NCBI RefSeq assembly: GCF_025024155.1
Contig: NW_026251781.1
Location: forward strand, 62,001-126,000
DNA from: Gamsiella multidivaricata
Lineage: Eukaryota; Mortierellomycota; Mortierellomycetes; Mortierellales; Mortierellaceae
Reading direction: 5' to 3'
Length of the DNA stretch: 64,000 nt
The notes beneath the pieces are model-generated. The model did no database searches. It saw nothing but the letters and a program-made list of their open reading frames with translations, and had not been told where the DNA came from. The position numbers were made by a program, and so were the translations under genes. Shown in pieces: positions 58,023-64,000 of this stretch. Positions within the stretch are counted from its first letter, which is position 1, and every line of letters begins with the position of its first letter.

Positions 58023-59060
58023 TCATGCAGCAATGCTAGACTTCCAGTTCCTGGCACGCTCGAACCCGTTCTGTCCAGACTGATAATCCACAAACGTGTC
58101 GTAGATCTCTTCCTGCGAGTTCATCACAAACGGACCATGCTGAACAATCGGCTCCTTCAAGGGCTCGCCTGCAATCAACACAAAGTGGGCCTCCTCATCC
58201 TTGGTCGAGATCTTAACCGTCTCTGCGCCATCTTCCGAGAACGTCAGTGTGTGATGCGCCTTGCCCTCGAACTCCTTGTCGCCAATGAGTGTCGTGCCCT
58301 TGAGCATGTAGATGAATCCAGTGTAGCTGGCAGGGATCGACTGCTCGACCGTCTTGTTCTTGTCCATCTTGAAGTCCAGATACATGGTCGGCGTGCGAGT
58401 GTAGACCTTGCTCTTCACACCATGGGACTCGCCCGCAATGACTTTGATCACCACACCGTCCTCAGGCGTGGCACGGGGAATCTCCTTATCGAGCAGCTCC
58501 TGGTACTGGGGTTCGCACATCTTGTGTTCCTTGGGCAGGTTGATCCAGAGCTGAAGACCGTGGGCGCGGGTCTGGGACTTGATTGGCATCTCTGAATGAA
58601 CGATACCACGACCAGCGGTCATCCACTGCAAGTCGCCGGGCCCGATGGTTCCCTTGTGTCCTGCAAAATCCTCGTGTTGGAATTGGCCCTCGAGCATGTA
58701 GGTGACGGTCTCGAAGCCGCGGTGGGGGTGATCGGGGAAACCGCCGTTCTTGTCGACGTCGAACTCATCGAGCATGAGGAAGGGGTCATGGTTGCGGAGT
58801 TCGGGACGGCCGATCGAGCGACGGACACGGGCACCGCGACCTTCGGCCTGTGCGGCAGAGAGGACGGACTTTGTGATCGACCTTGAGACTTTGGGGGCAG
58901 ACATGGTTGCGATAGTTTTGGTTTTAGTGAAGGAAGAGAGGGAGAAAGAGGTAAGGTTGGATGTTAAAGAGAATATGTTGGTGTCGAAGTACTTTTGATA
59001 GGCGAGGACGAGTGAATGGAGAACTATGTAGGCAAGAAGTGCGCGAAAGATAGAGATCAT
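58023..59060 (-). CDS. Pirin, possibly with a targeting extension
   Basis: A single exon of 345 residues from the first ATG, or 293 from the ATG at 58904 (MSAPKVSRSITKSV), which matches usual pirin length (about 290). The bicupin core has GRPELRNHDPFLMLDEF, FPDHPHRGFETVTYMLEG with the metal-binding HPH, DLQWMTAGRGIVHSEMP with the third His and the Glu, and IPASYTGFIYMLKG. Fungal and animal pirins are nuclear or cytosolic Fe-binding proteins; some act as quercetinase or transcription co-regulators. The extra 52 residues (IFRALLAYIVLHSLVLAY and Ser/Thr-rich DNA after it) contain a hydrophobic helix and could target the product to the secretory path or mitochondria. Two starts might make two isoforms. 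Which start is used cannot be settled here. Confidence 0.9.
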   Translation of the reverse strand: MISIFRALLAYIVLHSLVLAYQKYFDTNIFSLTSNLTSFSLSSFTKTKTIATMSAPKVSRSITKSVLSAAQAEGRGARVRRSIGRPELRNHDPFLMLDEFDVDKNGGFPDHPHRGFETVTYMLEGQFQHEDFAGHKGTIGPGDLQWMTAGRGIVHSEMPIKSQTRAHGLQLWINLPKEHKMCEPQYQELLDKEIPRATPEDGVVIKVIAGESHGVKSKVYTRTPTMYLDFKMDKNKTVEQSIPASYTGFIYMLKGTTLIGDKEFEGKAHHTLTFSEDGAETVKISTKDEEAHFVLIAGEPLKEPIVQHGPFVMNSQEEIYDTFVDYQSGQNGFERARNWKSSIAA

Positions 59061-61377
59061 GATCTTGGGGGTTTTTTATGAGAAGCGAGACCCCTTTGGT
59101 GAGACATCAATTCGGCTTTATATGTTTTGGTGCATGGGCTGGCTCACAAATACCCCCCACGCTTATTCATGCTCCAGTAAGCCACCCGGCAGTGGCGCAC
59201 AAGGAGTCGCTTCAAGATTGCTCACCATTTTTGGTGCATTGACACCGACCATGGACGCTTACTACTCCAACAAATGGCGAGCGTGTATAGGAACGATCAT
59301 GCTAGAAGCTCACTCGGATGTATCAATGTGAATTATTAATACACAGAAGACCTGCTTCCTACAGAATGATGGCGACCAGCCAATTGTTTGCCCACTCATG
59401 TTTCGCTTCAGGACCGAGACCTCTTACGTGCAATTGAACCAGGATTGCTAAGATTGGATTTTAAAATATGGGTGTGGCTACCGGTGTGCAAGCTGCTTTG
59501 GATACCGAAATTGTAATCCTAGATTTTGGACTCCAGGAATAAAAGCTATACAGACAGACACGCTTTTTAAAGAGCCGGACAACGTATCTGAGTGGCTGTA
59601 GCCCAACATTTTCACCTTTATTCGTGAACGAGTTTTCTGTCTCTACGAAGTACAACTGGTGTTCGGAAGGAATGCTTTCTAAAGAAAGAGAGAGCGGTGG
59701 TGGATAGTAGGACTGACATATGACCTTTATGATGAAAGGATAAAGAAAGCAAGATGGTATTCCTACGAGTGAATATGCAGCATTTAGACGCGATATATAG
59801 GGTCCCAGGGATATGGAAAGAACAAAGGCTGGGAACATATGCAGACGCCGTTGATGGGTTCTTTTCCTTCCTCGCCGGCCTTTTCATACCGCGATATTTG
59901 CATGTATTCCCCTTACAATAAAAAGAAGAGTAACAAAAACAGACACGCGTCTCTGCATTAACTCTAATAAGATTTTTCGCCTCTTCAGGATCGCTGTACC
60001 CTGAAAGGATAGTTTTATCATAATGTGCGCGACCCCTGTATTCCTGAGCCATGCCAATGACATCCAAAGTGATGTTGAATCCATGGCATTTTTATGGTGA
60101 AGTAATTGATTCCAAAATACATCGAGAATTTTGACTTGTCCAAAGTCAATTGTTGAACTTCAATATTCAACTAGAAATTACTAGACAAAAGTAGTCTTGA
60201 TTAGCCGAATGCTGTGCATCTGCCTGATTCTACGCACGGTAAACTTCAAGAGCTTTCGATCCACGATGAACATTATTCGGCTCCGCTCTAGTAAGGATGA
60301 TGCTACGGAGAATTGTTCAGGGAAACATCATTCGGCACCGACCCTCAGGATCCAGAGAACGACATTAAACAGGACTTTACGCTTCAGCTCAGGCTATACA
60401 CGAGAGCAGAAGCCGGGATAGCCGGGGATAACCTGCTGCTATTCACGTCCCTTTACGGTTCGCAGCTCAGGGGTGACACGATGCACATCGATACCAAAGA
60501 GGAATTCGCTTAGTTCTATTAAATTTAAAGAAGCAAGGAGGACGCAGAGCGTAAGTCGCTTACACTCGGTGGTCACAATCGGCAGATCTGGACTAGAAGA
60601 GTAATGAAGTAGCACCAATGAATCCAGTGCGGGTTTAAATCAAATAGGTATACATACGACTTATCAACGAACTTAAACGCTCTTCTATGGCGAATAAAGC
60701 GAATGCAAACGAGGAAGGGCGCATAAGATGACAGGCAATGGACGCGATATCTGCAGCCTGGATACAGTTCGCGACGTGATTTATATTGGAGAATAGGGAC
60801 CGTGGAGGCGAATGTTCGAACGTTCCTTCAGACAGACGCAGGGAGGATCTGGTCGACAAAGTACCAGGTTTCGTTTGGGATTCGTGTGAAGGCAGCTATA
60901 GGGAAAAATATCGATGCCTGGTTGTGTACGATCTAACCTACAAAACGAACAAAAAAACATCGAATCGAACCGGCTACTATCCCAGGCCAATAGGCACCAA
61001 CCAAGATCTGGGAAAGATAACCTAGAGGATCAAGTTGAACGATGAGCTCACGCATGACGATTCTCGAAGGATCGAAATGCTCCAACGCGGCTTCCCCTCC
61101 AAACCTGCATATCTTCTTTTAACACACAGCCTACGCGCTTTATTATAGCCGCTCCTCTGCGGCACAAAACTCCAATTGAAAAAAAAAAAAAAGCGACGCA
61201 GTCGATTTCCATAAAAGGCACAAGCCACTCCCTCTAGCATCCCCATTTATTGCTTCCCCTCCGCCCCTCCCCCTCGCATTATTTCTCTTCTCACCAACGA
61301 TCTCAAATCCATATACCCCTCCCTTCTTCCCTCGCGAATCAAATTTCCCACGTTCAGGAATAACACATAGGAAAGAA
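59061..61377. other. Gene-poor 2.3-kb stretch
   Basis: Between pirin and the ERI1-like gene. It holds one protein-like fragment (60301-60513, listed separately), an A13 tract near 61178-61192 and the CT-rich leader of the ERI1-like gene. No complete gene is supported. Confidence 0.45.
60301..60513 (+). pseudogene. Orphan coding-like fragment, family unknown
   Basis: The frame opens after a TGA at 60298 and reads YGELFRETSFGTDPQDPEND, then KQDFTLQLRLYTRAEAGIAG, DNLLLFTSLYGSQLRGDTMH and stops after IDTKEEFA. Composition and lack of repeats make it look like the C-terminal end of a real protein, with alternating hydrophobic and charged residues. There is no start codon with good context and no convincing upstream exon. 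Probably a fragment of a lost or transposed gene; a missed exon upstream is the alternative. Confidence 0.35.
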
Positions 61378-63214
61378 ATGAAAACGGTAGACAAACTCCG
61401 GGACGCGCTCATATCGCTCGGCCAGGACACGCAGGGAAACAAGACTACCCTCAAGATGCGGTTACGGAAATATTTGAAAAATAACCCGGGTGCCCTCGCT
61501 CGTTCACCGTCCCAGGGATCAGGGACAGGACCAGGTATAGAAGCAGAGGAATCAGCAGCGGCTGAGGCAGCGGCAGCGGCAAAAACAGCGGCAGAGGCGA
61601 AGGCAGAGACTAACACAAAAGCAAGGGCAGCGGCAAAAGCAGCAGAAGAGGCAAAAGCAGTAGGAGGCCAGAAAGACGGGGATCATTCCGAGGCTTCAGA
61701 CCTGAAAACTACCCAGGTGAAAAATGGCGATGCCCAGGCACCAAAGGACAAGATGGAAGATCGGAATCACGGCCACAGTAACGACAGTGGGAGCAGCAAA
61801 CGCATGCTCCACAGGAATAGTCGGTACGATTATTATCTGTGCTTCGATGTCGAGGCGACCTGCGAGACAGGGTTTTCGTTCGAGTTCCCGAATGAGGTGA
61901 TCGAGTTCCCGGTCGTGCTACTGGATGGATCGACCTTTGAGATCGTAAGTCGCAGAGTGTCTTTTTTTCTTTCCCTTCTCTTTCTCTCTGGGTCATTCTA
62001 TAGCGTGGACCAAAGATATGTTCAAATCTGACAAGCACATTGTTTCTTTTTTTTTTTTTTTGGTGGAAAATAGGTGGATGAGTTCCATTCGTATGTGAAG
62101 CCAACGCATCGACCGACTTTGAGCGAGTTCTGCGTCGGGTTGACAGGGATATCACAGGTAAGTTTTACAGAAACATTTCTTCTCCTCTACCGCCTGGTCC
62201 AGCTACATCGTCTCCTTGATATTCGCTGGTTTCTCACGCCATTTCTACGCCAACGTTCCCTAATAGGAAACTATCGATGATGCCCCGACATTCACAGAGG
62301 TCCTCTCGCTCTTCGAAGACTGGCTCACACTTCACGGCATCATCCTTGAAGGAGGCTCCACCACCACCAATAACAGCAAAAACAACAGCAACAAGAAGAA
62401 CAACAACTTCATCAAGAAGCCCAAATCCTCGAAATACTCCTCCTCCAGCCCCACCAACAACGGCCACAACCCCAATTTCATGACAGTCTCCAATGCGACC
62501 AATGACTTTTCCTACGGCGCCACCTTCTGCTTCGTGACAGACGGTCCGTTTGACATCCGGGATTTTATCAGCAAACAGTGCGTCCACTCCAACATTCCTC
62601 GGCCTTCCTATTTTGCAAAATCCTATATCGATGTCCGGACCATGTTCCGCGACTATTTTGATCTGACCCATTGGTTGAACCTCGAGGGCATGCTCACGTT
62701 CTTGGGGGAGACATTTTTGGGAAGACAGCATAGTGGAATCTGTGATTCAAGGATGGTTGCGTTGATCGCTAAACAGCTCGCTATCGGTTTTGCTGGAGAC
62801 GGGAGCGAGGAGAGGAGTCATCCAGTTTTTAATGAAAGAAATCAGAGCTTGCTCGCACTGAAGTGGAGTAATGACATGATTGAGAAATTGAAGCGGGGTT
62901 GTGTTTTGAAGGCAAATCGGTCTACGAATCATACGTTTGTCAAGATGATCACGTTCAAACAGCTCGAAAAATTGGAGGCCCTGGGCGCAGCGGCCTCTGG
63001 TCCGCCTCCTACACCGCCTCCTGCACAAGAGCTGCCGGTTGGGACAAAGGAAAAGCGGCAGAGCCGTTCTACTCGGCAACCGAAGGTCGATACAGCAGCC
63101 GCTGCATCGTTGTCGTCGCCGCCGCCAACTTCATCCGCATCGCCTTCGTCCCCCACAGCATCATTTGCCATCGACTCCAAGTTCTCGGCCCTCATGACCG
63201 AGGCGCTAGAGTGA
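61378..63214 (+). CDS. ERI1: ERI1-type 3'-5' exoribonuclease (SAP + DEDDh)
   Basis: Three exons: 61378-61944, 62074-62157, 62267-63214 (532 residues), all phase 0. A SAP-like segment opens the protein (KLRDALISLGQDTQGNKTTL), followed by an Ala/Lys-rich linker. The DEDDh exonuclease has YLCFDVEATCE (Exo I), EFPVVLLDG, FHSYVKPTHRPTLSEFC, FVTDGPFDIRDF (Exo II) and NLEGMLTFLGE before GRQHSGICDSRMVA (Exo III, His and Asp five residues apart, as required). An Asn/Ser-rich insert sits within exon 3 before FMTVSNATNDFS. ERI1 family enzymes trim histone mRNA, 5.8S rRNA and siRNA 3' ends and limit RNAi. The catalytic set is complete. A Pro/Ala/Ser-rich tail of about 90 residues is extra. Confidence 0.9.
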
Positions 63215-63371
63215 ATGAAATAAATGTACTATGTATCCATCCAATTAAAACCACGTCCACACTATCGTTTCGGAAAATAGGATGCTTATTATTACATGTT
63301 GTATGCACTTTTGTTTTCCTCTATGCCGCCCTGATCTGCTCTCTATCAATGCCATTTCCTCCTCTTCATCT

Positions 63372-64000
63372 CTAAAATTCCTTCAGAGCCATCACCATCT
63401 CCGCAACCCTCAGTTCCTGTACCTCCAACATCTCCAGCATCCCATTCAACATCTCCAACTCTCGCTTCTCCGCACTGTTCAACAACGCATCGTTTGCGAG
63501 CACATCCGTACGCTCACACTTCTCCAACAGCACCGCCCGCTTGGCCTTCTCCACAAACCGCCTCTGCCTCAGATTTCCCATCGTATGATACAACCGATCC
63601 ACCAACGCATCCGCAGCCCGGTCCAGGAGCACTTCCCACAGATAAAATGTCCTGGATGGTGTCCGATCCGTCGTCTTGGGCACCTCCTGCAAATTTAGCA
63701 CCCCAAACGTGGACAACGTGGTCAATTTCTCACGCACATCCTTAATTGGCATCATCGAGTATCTCGAAATCTGCTTCTCCTCGAGCTTGCCCTTTTCCAG
63801 CAACATGTTCATAATCCGCACATACGGTGATCCGAACCGTGTCGCCACAATGTCCTGGATCAAATTCCGTTTCAAGATCTTGGCTGCCATCCTCAGGTGG
63901 ATGATGTACTGCCCGCTCCTGCCTGCGTCCTTCCTCAGAATCTTCATCAGATCCGCCTCGAGGATCTCGATGTATTTCTCAAGACACTCGCCGACCTTGG
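63372..64000 (-). CDS. RPC82: RNA polymerase III subunit RPC82/RPC3, C-terminal part (partial)
   Basis: The frame enters from the right edge (about 209 residues visible) and ends at a TAG at 63372-63374. It reads LEADLMKILRKDAGRSGQYI, LIQDIVATRFGSPYVRIMNM, LLEKGKLEEKQISRYSMMPI and RTPSRTFYLWEVLLDRAADA, with the winged-helix and coiled-coil C-terminus of RPC82/POLR3C. The subunit is part of the RPC82-34-31 heterotrimer that helps Pol III initiation and open-complex formation at tRNA and 5S genes. It converges on the ERI1-like gene with about 160 bp between stops. The N-terminal two thirds lie outside the window. Confidence 0.9.
   Translation of the reverse strand, partial: KVGECLEKYIEILEADLMKILRKDAGRSGQYIIHLRMAAKILKRNLIQDIVATRFGSPYVRIMNMLLEKGKLEEKQISRYSMMPIKDVREKLTTLSTFGVLNLQEVPKTTDRTPSRTFYLWEVLLDRAADALVDRLYHTMGNLRQRRFVEKAKRAVLLEKCERTDVLANDALLNSAEKRELEMLNGMLEMLEVQELRVAEMVMALKEF

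Overview
This window is nuclear DNA of a filamentous fungus, most likely a Mortierellomycota species (Mortierella in the broad sense). The reasons are: compact protein-coding genes broken by many short GT-AG introns (about 75 to 190 nt), fungal housekeeping orthologues throughout, long intronic A/T homopolymers, and a very large leucine-rich-repeat protein with an N-terminal module that I associate with Mortierella. The phylum assignment is an inference. Exon coordinates below were derived by hand from reading-frame continuity and splice consensus.

Layout. 1-13.4 kb: the end of a CASP/Coy1 Golgi protein, NOP14 (-), a CDK10-like kinase (+), an aspartic-protease homologue whose first catalytic Asp is Ser (+), an AzgA-type purine permease (-) and BNA1/3-hydroxyanthranilate dioxygenase (+). 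13.4-20.8 kb: gene-poor, with one low-complexity hypothetical protein (-). 20.8-28.4 kb: a relic-rich island holding a small ORF, a decayed RecQ-like helicase (-), a small candidate gene, a small secreted six-cysteine protein (-), an internally deleted pogo-like transposon with TA target duplication, and a foldback element with two 287-bp identical inverted arms. 28.6-43 kb: a 1495-residue LRR protein (+), ADE16/17-type PurH (-), a PPxY-containing putative membrane protein (-), a hotdog/DUF4442 protein (+), COQ7 (-) and ribosomal protein P2 (+). 43-47.1 kb: a gene-free stretch with small repeats. 47.1-64 kb: a Cys-3/MetR-like bZIP factor (+), mitoribosomal Rsm25/mS23 (+), SRP14 (-), molybdenum cofactor sulfurase (-), a Kelch-type membrane protein (-), pirin (-), a gene-poor 2.3 kb, an ERI1-type SAP/DEDDh exoribonuclease (+) and the end of RNA polymerase III subunit RPC82 (-).

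The genes do not form operons or an evident metabolic cluster. They cover ribosome biogenesis and translation (NOP14, P2, Rsm25, SRP14, RPC82), cofactor and nucleotide metabolism (BNA1, PurH, AzgA, MOCOS, COQ7), transcriptional or RNA control (CDK10, bZIP, ERI1) and secretion (CASP, protease homologue, small cysteine-rich protein). PurH and AzgA both serve the purine pool, and MOCOS activates xanthine dehydrogenase, but their positions look coincidental. The most unusual material is the 20.8-28.6 kb island, whose foldback element sits directly upstream of the LRR gene, and the predicted pseudoprotease.
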